This document shows positions 44,007 to 54,400 of a DNA stretch of 64,000 nt, one piece after another. Every line of letters starts with the position of its first letter. The first letter of the stretch is position 1. A program made the translations under genes and the position numbers. Under the pieces are notes generated by a model. That model ran no database searches. It was not told the origin of the DNA and worked only from the letters and a program-made list of their open reading frames with translations. Origin of the DNA: Bin22 sp965207275 (GTDB lineage Bacteria > Chloroflexota > Dehalococcoidia > Lucifugimonadales > UBA3495); the NCBI GenBank assembly GCA_965207275.1, contig CBDBMH010000002.1, forward strand, positions 1,240,001 to 1,304,000, in the 5' to 3' direction.

Positions 44007-44771
44007 CTACTCGCCACCGTCTATTTCGAGCGCTCTGACATAGGCCGAATAGTCTATGGCGGGAACAGTCCCGATAGCCTGGAGGTCCGTCAGCAACCGG
44101 AACAGAAAAGTAACCAGAGACGTAGCTGCGGAACTTCCAACGACGCCCTCGACAGTGGATTCGCCATAACTCACCGCAAATGAACCGTGATTGAGCGCGC
44201 ATCCCAAGTCAAGCCGTTGAGCCTCCTGGACCTGAGCCATCACCTCCCTCAGCGCCTTTGGAAAAGCGCTGGGGGATGAGTTGGACAGAGCCAGGATTCC
44301 GGCAAGAATCCGGTGGGGTGGCTTTGGGTCCAGCGCGCCGTCAGCCGAAGGAATTACCGCGCTGGTTCGCCGCAGCGACCTCACGGAGGCAGCCTTGTCG
44401 CAGGCGAGACGCAGGTTCCTGCTGTCGATCCGTTGCTTGACCTCGAACACCGCGTAGACGGCTTCCGCCGGGACGTACTGGACGTTTCCGCCCATGAACA
44501 AAGGCGGCGAGTATTGCCTGTCGAAAACTATGACGTCCATCTGGTCGCTCCGAAGTCCGTCCGCATCCACCACAAACCCGTTGGCCACCCGGTACCGGTT
44601 GGGGAGAACCCTGGCCAGAAAATCCAGCCAGGCCAACTCCGTTTCATCGCCCAGGGTTCCCCCGTGGTCAACCGCTCCTCTTATGCCCGTCAACTCAGCG
44701 ACCATCCTCTGTTGGGTGCTCTGGAACAGGCTGTTCAGGTCTATCCGGTTGCGGCCCTCTGCCATACTCAT
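44007..44771 (-). CDS. DUF6602 protein with PD-(D/E)XK nuclease-like signature
   Basis: 254 residues from ATG 44771. The segment VLPNRYRVANGFVVDADG, then SDQMDVIVFDRQYSPPLF and VYAVFEVKQRIDSRNL, is the DUF6602 pattern. It contains Glu45, Asp79 and Glu110-x-Lys112 in the order of a PD-(D/E)XK nuclease core, which is my inference. The longer open frame would overlap the upstream gene by 130 bases; the start used here lies four bases after the nucleotidyltransferase stop (TGA-atcc-ATG), so the two are translationally coupled. Likely effector or partner of that enzyme in a defence system. Confidence 0.7.
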   Translation of the reverse strand: MSMAEGRNRIDLNSLFQSTQQRMVAELTGIRGAVDHGGTLGDETELAWLDFLARVLPNRYRVANGFVVDADGLRSDQMDVIVFDRQYSPPLFMGGNVQYVPAEAVYAVFEVKQRIDSRNLRLACDKAASVRSLRRTSAVIPSADGALDPKPPHRILAGILALSNSSPSAFPKALREVMAQVQEAQRLDLGCALNHGSFAVSYGESTVEGVVGSSAATSLVTFLFRLLTDLQAIGTVPAIDYSAYVRALEIDGGE

Positions 44772-44775
44772 GGAT

Positions 44776-45618
44776 TCACCACACCACTCTTTCCCACTGG
44801 CCATTCCGTACCCTGCCCAGTGAAGCCCCGGCTTGCCTGGCGATTTCCTGCTTTTCGTCTGGGGACAGGTCGGAAGAGATGATGTTTGCGCTATTCGCCG
44901 GGTCAATGAACTCGGCTCGCGGGAAGTTGGCTGCCAGAAATTCCAGCACCCGCTTCAACTCGTCCGCAGTGCCCTGGGGTTCACGCCCTTGAAGCGCCCG
45001 CAATACCGCAAGCTCAAGATAGAACGAAGGGAAATGCAGGCCACGGTTTGACCGCCATATCTTGGCGGCGCGTATCGCGGCGCTTTTCCCGGACCTTCTG
45101 ACCAAAGAAATATGCTTGTCCACGTTGGTCTTGGTCCATCCCTGCCGTCTGCTGAGATACAAGCTATGATCACTCTTGCCGGTGTGCTTCCGCGCGGGCA
45201 CCAGGTCCACCTTTACGCCGTTCACTTCCACTCCAATAGAAACATTTTGGCAGCGGGGACTCAACCCCTCCTGATCGGCGTACCGGTGAAGGCCCTCAAA
45301 CATCTTTCTCAACGACTTGCCCGACCTGGGTTTCAGCGATATGAACAGGTCAAGGTCCGTACCGCCTCTGATTGAAGTGCCCTTGGCAAAGGAACCGGAG
45401 TTGTGGACTCGCACCAGGCGCGTGGAGTACCACCTCTGGATCAGCCCTCTGAGGCGTTCCCCCGCCTGGTACACAGCCGTCCCGGGACCCTTTTCTACTT
45501 CGTACTTGCGTACAATCCGGTCAACGTACCTGTTGGCGTTCAAGTTAATCGACCTTCGACCTGCCGTTGACTGCGCGGGAAAAGCAACGGGCAAACCCAG
45601 AGACGGAATTGGTAGCAT
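44776..45618 (-). CDS. OAS/CD-NTase-like nucleotidyltransferase
   Basis: 280 residues from ATG 45618 (GGAG nine bases upstream; TTG at 45627 is an alternative). The polymerase-beta-type active site is NSGSFAKGTSIRGGTDLDLF: G-S at 75-76 and Asp88/Asp90, with the third carboxylate in VKVDLVPAR (Asp138). The GSxxKGT...GGxDxDL pattern with K-V-D-L-V-P is that of oligoadenylate-synthase and cyclic-oligonucleotide synthases (CBASS-type CD-NTases), also of some tRNA-modifying relatives. Gene pairing with a nuclease-like protein favours a signalling role. Product not determinable here. Confidence 0.78.
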   Translation of the reverse strand: MLPIPSLGLPVAFPAQSTAGRRSINLNANRYVDRIVRKYEVEKGPGTAVYQAGERLRGLIQRWYSTRLVRVHNSGSFAKGTSIRGGTDLDLFISLKPRSGKSLRKMFEGLHRYADQEGLSPRCQNVSIGVEVNGVKVDLVPARKHTGKSDHSLYLSRRQGWTKTNVDKHISLVRRSGKSAAIRAAKIWRSNRGLHFPSFYLELAVLRALQGREPQGTADELKRVLEFLAANFPRAEFIDPANSANIISSDLSPDEKQEIARQAGASLGRVRNGQWERVVW

Positions 45619-45717
45619 CCCGGCCAACTCCAGGAAGGGACACCCCGTTTGCGGTCCTGCTTGCCATTAGTCAGTCCTGATGATATATTTCTGACATTCT
45701 AACAACGGATACGCGCC

Positions 45718-46314
45718 GTGCCAAGCCTGCCCCGCCTGATTATGGAACACGCGTCGGAGTTGCCCGAAGGCTCGTTGCTGTGCCCGAACGTCCTGCTTCA
45801 CCTGGGCAACAGGGATGCGGTGGACCAGGCGTTGTCGCGTCTTGCCCGCAGCGGGCGACTGAGCCGAGTCTGTCAGGGCGTTTACGTCCGGCCTGTGGAA
45901 ACCCGTTTCGGCCCACGCCCTCCGTCAGTTGACAAGGTGATCGAATCTCTGGCTGAACTGTGGGGAGAGACGATTGTACCCTGCGGCGGAGCGGCGGCGA
46001 ATGCCCTGGGGCTCACCACCCAGGTGCCGGTCAGGTCCGTTTACCTGACTTCCGGCCCCAACCGCAGGCTGAAACTCGGCGCGGTGACGGTGGACCTGCG
46101 ACACGCCCCCAGGTGGCAGCTTGTAGCGCCGCGCCGCGCCGCCGGCGACGCCGTGCGCGCTTTGGCATGGCTGGGTCCCAAAGAGATTGAGGAGAGCCTC
46201 GGCGTCATTCGCCGGAAACTATCTGCCGAAGACCTGGACGAACTGGCGGCGTCCCGGGCATTGATGCCCGCCTGGATCGCCGGTCCGGTAAGCGTGATGG
46301 TGGCCGGTGGCTGA
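45718..46314 (+). CDS. AbiEi-like (DUF6088) antitoxin/transcriptional regulator
   Basis: 198 residues from GTG 45718. N-terminal winged helix (ALSRLARSGRLSRVCQGVYVRP, in two segments) and the C-terminal domain starting VIESLAELWGETIVPCGGAAANALGL, as in DUF6088/AbiEi antitoxins. In the AbiE (type IV) system this protein represses its promoter and counteracts AbiEii. The next gene overlaps its end by 8 bases and encodes the AbiEii-type nucleotidyltransferase. Divergent from the OAS-like operon across a short gap (about 100 bases) that likely holds both promoters. Confidence 0.85.
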   Translation: MPSLPRLIMEHASELPEGSLLCPNVLLHLGNRDAVDQALSRLARSGRLSRVCQGVYVRPVETRFGPRPPSVDKVIESLAELWGETIVPCGGAAANALGLTTQVPVRSVYLTSGPNRRLKLGAVTVDLRHAPRWQLVAPRRAAGDAVRALAWLGPKEIEESLGVIRRKLSAEDLDELAASRALMPAWIAGPVSVMVAGG

Positions 46315-47362
46315 CCTTCCGTTTCAGTCCCTCTCCCCGGATGACCGGCGGGACGCCCTGGAGGTCGCTGCCGGTCTCAGTGGACGGCGAGCGCATCTGC
46401 TGGAGAAGGACATCTGGGTTGTGCAGACCCTGGCGGCCCTCGTTGAAACACCCTTCGGAGCGGACCTGACCTTCAAAGGGGGCACCTCCCTGGCGAAGGC
46501 ATACCATGCCATTCGCCGGTTTTCCGAGGACCTCGACATTACCTATGACATCCGCGCCATCGCGCCGGACCTGCTGACGGACGGGGACGACGAGGCCATT
46601 CCGGCGACCCGCAGCCAGGAGCGCCGCTGGACCCGGGAAATCAGGAGACGGCTGCCAAGTTGGGTGGCAGATCAAGCTCTGCCCTCCGTTGAGGCCAACC
46701 TGGCCGAGGCGGGTCTATCCGCTGTACTCCGGGCCGAAGGAGACCACGTATTTGTTGCTTACGAGCCTCTGTTTGACAATTATGGCTTCGTGAAGCCCGA
46801 GGTGCTGGTCGAGTTTGGCGCGCGCTCGACCGGCGAACCTCGTGAGGAGCGTCTGTGCAAATGCGACGCGGCCAGCTATGTACCGGCTGTCGCCTTTCCA
46901 TCCGTGCGTCCCTTCATCATGTTGGCCGAGCGGACGTTTTGGGAAAAGGCGACAGCCGTGCACGTCTACTGTCAACAGCAACGCAGCCGGGGGGAGCGTC
47001 TCTCCCGGCACTGGTACGACCTGGTGAGGTTGGACGATACGGGGTACGCGGAAAAGGCGCTGGCAGACCGTGCCCTCGCGCTTTCGGTGGCGCGCCACAA
47101 GTCGATGTTCTTCCGGGAGAGGGACGCAGCCGGCAATTGGGTCGATTATGAAGCGGCAGTCGTTGGCGGGTTGCAACTGGCGCCGGAGGGCCTGGCCTAC
47201 CGGGCGCTTTCCGACGACTACGACAAGATGCTGAGCGATGGGATGCTCCTTGACGACGAAGAACAGTTCGACGACTTGATGGAAAGATGCGCTGAGATTC
47301 AACGGAAGGCAAACGGACTATTGGCGCAGGCACCGCCGGAAGGTACTGGGCTGGACCCGTAA
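46307..47362 (+). CDS. AbiEii/AbiGii-type nucleotidyltransferase toxin
   Basis: 351 residues, GTG start overlapping the antitoxin stop. The nucleotidyltransferase motif TFKGGTSLAKAYHAIRRFSE followed by DLDITYD (GGTS at 58-61, Asp pair at 75-77) is diagnostic. AbiEii-family toxins transfer nucleotides to targets such as tRNA and stop growth during phage infection. Later parts include VLVEFGARSTGEPREE and CQQQRSRGERLSRHWYDL, both usual in the family. Complete, with no visible damage. Confidence 0.88.
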   Translation: MADLPFQSLSPDDRRDALEVAAGLSGRRAHLLEKDIWVVQTLAALVETPFGADLTFKGGTSLAKAYHAIRRFSEDLDITYDIRAIAPDLLTDGDDEAIPATRSQERRWTREIRRRLPSWVADQALPSVEANLAEAGLSAVLRAEGDHVFVAYEPLFDNYGFVKPEVLVEFGARSTGEPREERLCKCDAASYVPAVAFPSVRPFIMLAERTFWEKATAVHVYCQQQRSRGERLSRHWYDLVRLDDTGYAEKALADRALALSVARHKSMFFRERDAAGNWVDYEAAVVGGLQLAPEGLAYRALSDDYDKMLSDGMLLDDEEQFDDLMERCAEIQRKANGLLAQAPPEGTGLDP

Positions 47363-47409
47363 TTTTGGACAGAGGCCGGACGCGGTGTCGTAAAGGCGAC
47401 ATGCCCCGG

Positions 47410-47943
47410 TCAGGCTGAGCGGCGCATTCTTGCCCACAGCCGGAGCGTCCCGCCGGCGCACACCGCCGCCAGCGTGGCCACGATCAGTATCGTCTTGACC
47501 AGGGTGAACGCCGCCGCCAGCCAGGCCAGCGGAGACGGCGCCCCGTCGTGGCTCAGGGCCAGCGCGGCGACCGTGACGTTCTCCAGCACGTCCGCAAAGG
47601 CGAGGGCCAAAGGCAGCAGGTACAGCGGCGCTCCGCCGCGAAAGAACCGGAACAGCAGGACCGCGAACAGCAGGCCGTAGCAGGCCGGAAACACCATGTC
47701 GATGGTCAGCGCGGTGGTGGCGTAGACGGCCCTGGCGCCGGCGTCGAGGCCGTCCAGGGCGTCGAACAGGGCCGCCGCCTCCCCTGGCGTGTACCAGCCC
47801 CGGCCGTCGAGCAGGTCCAACCCGCCCAGCCGTACCTGGCGCCAGGCCAGGCCCGCCACGCAGCCGGCGACGCCCGCCAATGCCGCCGCCGCCACCCGCC
47901 GGTTGGCGCATCGCTCCACCGTCCCGCCCACCGACAACGCCAT
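47410..47943 (-). CDS. Small multi-pass membrane protein of unknown function
   Basis: About 177 residues from ATG 47943, five bases after AGGAGG. The frame is open to 48270, but those upstream residues are hydrophilic and lack a ribosome site. Four probable membrane helices: AAAALAGVAGCVAGLAW, MVFPACYGLLFAVLLFRFF, LYLLPLALAFADVLENVTV and LVKTILIVATLAAVCAG. The charged D-x-L-E-N between helices is distinctive, but I do not recognise the family. Convergent with the AbiEii toxin. Confidence 0.6.
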   Translation of the reverse strand: MALSVGGTVERCANRRVAAAALAGVAGCVAGLAWRQVRLGGLDLLDGRGWYTPGEAAALFDALDGLDAGARAVYATTALTIDMVFPACYGLLFAVLLFRFFRGGAPLYLLPLALAFADVLENVTVAALALSHDGAPSPLAWLAAAFTLVKTILIVATLAAVCAGGTLRLWARMRRSA

Positions 47944-47946
47944 CAT

Positions 47947-48390
47947 CTCCTCCTGACCGGCCGGCCGCCCGTTCGACATTCCCAGGGAGCTTCGCTTCAT
48001 CACCGCCTGCCGACGGCGCCGAACCGAGAGCCACCTGTGACCTTCGGTTCGCGTTCTTGCATAACCAACATTACCAGCGTTCCGGCCAGCAATGCAAATG
48101 TCGCTGGCCGGAACGCTCCTTTCGCCAACGAGCGCCGAAAGGGGCCACCAATACACAGTCCCGCACAATGGTTGCGTGTTTCTCTCAAGGCCGGATCTCG
48201 CCGTCTGAGAGCGCTCCCTGCGCCTCAACCTGGATAACTCCCGGCAACCAGGCGAGGCCGCTCCGGCCATCTGCCGGGGCAGCCTCTACCGGTCGCGCCG
48301 GCAAGGAAGGACATTGCCGTTTCCGTGCCAGCGCCGCACCGGGAGCGCCGGACCGCCACCTCGGGCAGCGTTCCATTCCGTGGAACAACG
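47947..48390. other. Noncoding stretch with a perfect 15-bp hairpin
   Basis: Between the membrane protein and the giant gene's terminator. A perfect inverted repeat, AGCGTTCCGGCCAGC at 48076-48090 with its complement at 48103-48117, encloses a 12-base loop. No T-run follows on either strand that would make it a standard terminator. A second, weaker palindrome (TTCCATTCCGTGGAA) is at 48371-48385. No gene is recognised. Confidence 0.6.
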
Positions 48391-48423
48391 CAAGGGGCCG
48401 GCAGCATCGCCGCCGGCCCCTTG
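48391..48423 (-). terminator. Hairpin downstream of the giant surface protein gene
   Basis: A perfect 12-bp GC-rich stem (48391-48402 with 48412-48423) around a 9-base loop begins about 30 bases after the stop codon of the giant gene. The T-run on the minus strand is poor (GCGTTGTT), so it may work as a weak terminator or RNA 3'-end stabiliser. Confidence 0.6.
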
Positions 48424-48452
48424 TGGTGCTTTGCCGTTTCAGCGGCTCCGGG

Positions 48453-51400
48453 CTAGTCGTCGTCCACGATGGTCATGGTTCCCACCGCGTCGGGCGAGAC
48501 GAGGCTCCCGGGCAGGTACGCCTCCACCGCGAAGTACTCGTCCGGCTCCTCATCCTCGTCCTGCTCCAGCCACACCTCCCCCGTCAGCTCCGTCACCCCC
48601 GGCTTGAACACCAGCTCTCCCTCCGTCGTCTGGTAGTCGGACCGGTGCGCCCGGTCGTCCAGCAGGTGGTAGGCCGGCGCGGTGTACCACCGCACCCGGA
48701 TCTCCTCGGTGGACGCCTCGGACAGCCGCACCCGGAACTCCAGCACGTCGCCCTCCACCGCCGAGGCGTCCTCCACGGCGACGCTGATCTCCACCTCCGG
48801 CGCGGCGTCGTCGTTGTCGGACACGCCGACCGTGGCCGCGCCCTGGGTCGAGGACACCGTGTAGCCGCTGCCCGCGTTCACCGTGGCCGTGACCGAGCCG
48901 TCGGTCTCGTCGGCGTCGTCGTCGGTGGTGCCCACGGTGAGGGTGACGCTGCCCGTGGTGGGGATCGTCACCGTGCGCTGGCCCGTGGCCGCGCCGTAGT
49001 CGCCGCTCTGGGACACCGTGACGCTCACGTCCAGGTTGGCCGCCGGGGCCGGGCTGGCCGTCACCGTGAAGAAGGCGTCCCCGCCCTCGGTGATGCCGCT
49101 GCCCGCGCTGACGCTCACCACCGGCGTGGGGGCGTCGTCGTTGTCGGACACGCCGACCGTGGCCGCGCCCTGGGACGAGGACACCGTGTAGCCGCCGCCC
49201 GCGTTCACCGTGGCGGTGACCGACCCGTCGGTCTCGTCGTCGTCGTCGTCGGTGGTGCCCACGGTGAGGGTGACGCTGCCCGTGGTGGGGACGGTCACCG
49301 TGCGCTGGCCCGTGGCCGCGCCGTAGTCGCCGCTCTGGGACACCGTGACGCTCACGTCGAGATTCGCGGTCGGGGCCGGGCTGGCGGTCACCGTGAAGAC
49401 GGCGTCGCCGCCCTCGGTCACCCCGCTGCCAGCGGTGACGCTCACCACCGGCGTGGGGGCGTCGTCGTTGTCGGACACCGCCACCGTGGCCGCGCCCTGG
49501 GACGAGGACACCGTGTAGCCGCTGCCCGCGTTCACCGTGGCCGTGACCGAACCGTCGGTCTCGTCGGCGTTGTCGTCGGTGGTGCCCACGGTGAGGGTGA
49601 CGCTGCCCGTGGTGGGGACGGTCACCGTGCGCTGGCCCGTGGTGGCGCCGTAGTCGCCGCTCTGGGACACCGTGACGCTCACGTCCAGGTTGGACGAAGG
49701 CGCCGGGCTGGCCGTCACCGTGAAGACGGCGTCCCCGCCCTCGGTCACCCCGCTTCCAGCGGTGACGCTCACCACCGGCGTGGGGGCGGCGTCGTTGTCG
49801 GACACGCCGACCGTGGCCGCGCCCTGGGACGACGACACCGTGTAGCCGCTGCCGGCGTTCACCGTGGCCGTCACCGACCCGTCGGTCTCGTCAGTAGTGT
49901 CGTCCGTGGTGCCGACGGTGAGGGTGACGCTGCCCGTGGTGGGGATCGTCACCGTCCGCTGGCCCGTGGCCGCGCCGTAGTCGCCGCTCTGGGACACCGT
50001 GACGCTCACCGACAGGTTGGCCGCCGGGGCCGGGCTGGCCGTCACCGTGAAGGTGGCGTCCCCGCCCTCGGTCACCCCGCTGCCAGCGGAAATGCTCACC
50101 TCAGGCGTGGGCGGAGGCGTCTGCGCTGACGCCGCCTCCAGCGCCGTCAGCTCGGTCACCACCTCGTCCCAAACCGGGCTGCTGTGTTTGTCCGCCATAT
50201 CCTGCGCCTCGGACGCCGTCATCGGGCCGCCCGTGACGCCGGCGCCGTCGTGCTCGCCGAACGCGACGAGCACCCGGTTCCAGCGGTTCACGTGGGCCGT
50301 GCCGTGCTGCGTCTGCGACGCCAGCTCCCTGACCTTCGCGATCACGTCCGGGTCCACCGTGTAGCCCGTCTGCTCCTCGACGACCGGGTCGTCGTTGTCT
50401 GCGACGCCGACCGTGGCCGCGCCCTGGGTCGAGGACACCGTGTAGCCGCTGCCCGCGTTCACCGTTGCGGTGACCGAGCCGTCGGTCTCGTCCACGTCGT
50501 CGTCCGTGGTGGTTATGGTCACCGTGGCGCTGCCCGAAGTCGGGATGGTCACCGTGCGCTGGCCCGTGGTCGCGCCGTAGTCGCCGCTCTGGGAGACCGT
50601 GAGGCTCACGTCGAGGTTGGCGGCGGGGGCGGGGTTTGCGCTGACGGTGAAGCTTGCGCTGCCGCCCTCGGTGATGCCGCCGCCCGCGGTGACGCTCACC
50701 ACCGGCGTGGAGGCGGCGTCGTTGTCGGACACGCCGACCGTGGCCGCGCCCTGGGACGAGGACACCGTGTAGCCGCTGCCCGCGTTCACCGTGGCCGTCA
50801 CCGACCCGTCGGTCTCGTCCGTAGTATCGTCGGTGGTGCCCACGGTGAGGGTGACGCTGCCCGAGGTGGGTATCGTCACCGTGCGCTGGCCCGTGGCGGC
50901 GCCGTAGTCGCCGCTCTGGGACACCGTGACGCTCACGTCCAGGTTCGCGGTCGGGGCCGGGCTGGCCGTCACCGTGAAGATGGCGTCGCCGCCCTCGGTC
51001 ACCCCGCTGCCAGCGGTGATACTCACCTCGGGCGTGGGCGGCGGCGGCGTCTGCGCCGCGGCCGCTTCCAGGGCGGTCAGCTCGACGACCACCAGGTCCC
51101 ACACCGGGCTGCTGTGATTGTCGGCCATGTCCTGGGCCTCGGCCGCCGTCATCGGGCCGCCGGTGACGCCGGTCCCGTCGTGCTCGCCGAAGGCCAGCAG
51201 CACCCGGTTCCAGCGGTTCACGTGGGCCGCGCCGTGCTGGGTCTGCGACGCCAGCTCCCTGACCCTGGCGATCGTTCCCTGGTTGACCGTGTAGCCGCCG
51301 TCGTCGTCGGACACGACCACGACGGCCGTCCCCTGGGACGAGGACACCCGGTAGTCGAGGTTGGCGCTGGCGTCGACGGTGACCGTGACCGATCCGTCGG

Positions 51401-54400
51401 GCTCGTCCACCTCGTCGTTGGTGGTGGCCACCGTCAGCGCGGCGTAGCCCGCCGACGGGATGGTCACCGTCCGCTGTTCCAGGGATATCCCGGAGTCGTC
51501 GCTCTGCGACACCGTGACGCTCACGTCCAGGTCCGCCGCCGGGGCCGGGTTGGCGCTGACCGTGAAGGTCGCGTCCCCGCCTTCGGTCACGTTGCCGTCG
51601 GCGGTCACGCTGATCACCGGCACGGACGTGTTGGGCGCGGGCGTCTCGAAGTCCACCGTGAAGGTCTTCGGCGTCGCGCCGGCGGCCAGGGTCCGCACGG
51701 TGATCTGGTCCAGCTGGTTCGTCCCGTGAAGGACGGAGACCACGTAATGCGACTGCGGCTTGAGGCCGGTGAGCTGGTGCTCGGTGGCGGTGGTCGTGAC
51801 TTCCGTCAGGACCGGGACGCCCGTGAAGCTCTCGTGCCAGACGACCAGGTAGGACGCGCCGTCCCCCTGCGGCTTCCAGGCGACGGTCGCCGTGGTGTCG
51901 GAGACGCGCTTGAGCTGCACCGGCGGCGGCGGCGGCAGGTCGTTGTTGGCGATATAGACCGAGGCGTAGCTCCTGAACCTGTTCAGCCGGTAGCCCTCGC
52001 CGAACCGCACCGTCGCGCCGAGCATCCCGTTGGAGCCCCAACCGGTGTCGTCGACGGTGGGGATGGTGAACGAGACGCTGCCGCCGGTGGGCACGTTCAC
52101 CGTGCGCTCGCCCAGGTGCTGGGCGGCGACCACGGAGCCGGGGCCGGCCACGCCCACCCTGACGTCCAGCGGCGCGTCGGGCGCGGGGTTCACGGTGACC
52201 GTGTAGACCGCGTCCTCGCCCTCGGTGATGGTCCCGCCGGCGGCGCTGATCGACACCTCGGGCACCCGCTCCACGATCACCGACGCGGGCTCCGCCTCCA
52301 CCGGCGAGCCCGCCGCAAGGGTGGTGAAGCGGATCACCGGGCTGGCGGTGCTCAGCTGCGTCGCGCCGTGGTCCTGGTAGTAGACCACCGCCCGGTACTC
52401 GGTGTCCGGCTCCAGGTGGCGGATGTTCCAGGCCGGGTCGTTGGGCTCGGCCCCGAACCAGGCCTCGTCGGCCGGGACGCCGGGGAAGGGCGACGTGGTG
52501 GACCAGTAGCGCACCTCGTAGCCCTCGGCGCCGACCACCCGCGGCCAGCTCAGGTCGATGCCCGTGTCCGACAGGTTGGCGTAGGTCAAATCGCCCACGC
52601 GCTCCACCACCGGGTCCGGCAGGTCGCCCAGCAGCCGCTGGCAGCCCACGCAGGAGCCCAGCGTGCGGTGGAAGCTGAAGCTGTCGGTGCGCACCGTCTT
52701 CGGCGGCGTCTCCGTCGAGATCTGGTTGTCGCTGCGCTCGTACAGCTTGTAGCCCTCGACCTGGAAGGTCACGTTGCCGACCACGTTGGCGCCGACGTGG
52801 ATGTCGACCTGGACCGGCGTGCGGCCGACCGTGACCGAGCCGGCGCTGACGGCAGAGTCAGTTCTGAAGGTGTGCAGGTGCGAGGCGGCGGGGCTGGTGA
52901 ACCAGACCCGGTGGGACCGGAAGTACTCCGACGTGCCGCTGCGCAACAGCGGCTTGGCGAAGTCGGCGCTGATGGAGAAGCGCTTGTCCTGGTCCGCCGG
53001 CGGGTCGTTCTTCGTCCGCACCCAGAAGTAGTGCGCCTTGCGCCCGGTGTTCAGCGAGGCCGGGAAGGCCAGATTGAGCCCGCCGTCCTCGATGGAGGTC
53101 CAGGTGGTCCCGTCGTCGATGGAGAACTCCAGGGTCTGCTCCCACTGGTCGTCGTCCCTGATGATGAGCGGCACCCGCACCTCGGGGTAGTCGAAGCCTT
53201 CCACCTGGTACAGCACGCCATTTTCATAGAAGTTGTGGCCGACGGCGTGGGGCCGGTGGATCAGGAACGTCCCGTGGTCGAAGGCGTCGCTGTCCTGGCC
53301 GGCGGCGAGGCTCACCGGACGCCACTTGTTGGCGTCGCCCTCGTAGACGGACTGCGACGAGAAGGGGCAGCCGTCGTGGCGGTCCAGCAGCGGGCCGGCG
53401 GTGCTCCCGTAGCCGAAATGTATCCCATCCCGGCCAAGCCCTTCGACGATGGGGTCGCCCAGGTTGTAGGGGCTTCTACTCCCGGTGTGGCACATCAGCC
53501 GGTCCCGGTCCGGTTGGCCCGGCCCGATGTAGCCGCCGTGGTGGCTGAGCGGCTCACCCACCTGGCTGGCGACGTAGAAGTGCCGGCGCTCGTGGGGGTC
53601 CACCGCCTGCCACTGGTAGGTCACCGCCGGGCCGCCCTCGGTCAGCGTGATCGTGGGCGGCGGGTCGTGCCTGGTGTGGTTGGCGACCACCCAGCCCGTC
53701 GAGCACGTGTTGCCCGACACCGTGCCCTCACAGGTCCGGAACTGCACGAAGGCGTCGGCGGCCCCCAGGTTCAGGCCGATCTTGAGCGCCTCGGAGTGGG
53801 TGCTCCAGGAGACGGCGGGGTTGGGGTAGAGCGACCAGGAACTGTGGCCGTCGCCGATGCTCCAGCCCTCGGGCAGCCGCAGGCCCTGCCGGCGCTCGGA
53901 GTTCGACGCGGTGGCGCGAAGGGTGTACGTGCTGTTGGGCTGCACGGACGCGTCGTATACGTACACCCAGTAGGTGGTGTTCGGCTCCAGCCGCAGCCCC
54001 GAACCGTCGTCGCCCTGGTAGGTGAAGGTGAAGGTCCGGTCGCTGCTGCCCACCGGCATGGAGGGGCGCGCCAGATCGGCCAGGACGTCGGCGGCGGTGC
54101 TGCCCGGCGAGCCGCCGGAGCCGGCCCAGATCTGTACCCTCAGATCACGGGCGGCGTCGGAGTCGCCGATCTCGGCAAACTCGACGTCGACGCTGTTCAG
54201 GCGGTAGTGGCCGCCGTTCTTGCCCGTCGTGAACGACTGCGCGCGGTCACGTACGGTGCTGGCAGTCGTCACATCCAACGCCGCGCCGTCCGCCTGGCCC
54301 AGGTTGCTCATCACCGCCGGCTCACCGGGCGGCGCGTTCACCGGCGTGGGCTCCACCCGGAACAGGGGCGAGATGCCGTAGAAGGCGTGGTCCTGGGTGC

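Noticed and set aside
47880..50129. A 749-codon plus-strand open frame over the Calx-beta repeats
   Set aside because: Same cause: antisense of repetitive GC-rich codons, with product made of repeated HRGR/AAR-like words and no domain.
48811..51045. CRISPR-like regular repetition
   Set aside because: The period is 327 bases, inside a coding frame, with no short repeats and unique spacers; it is domain duplication.
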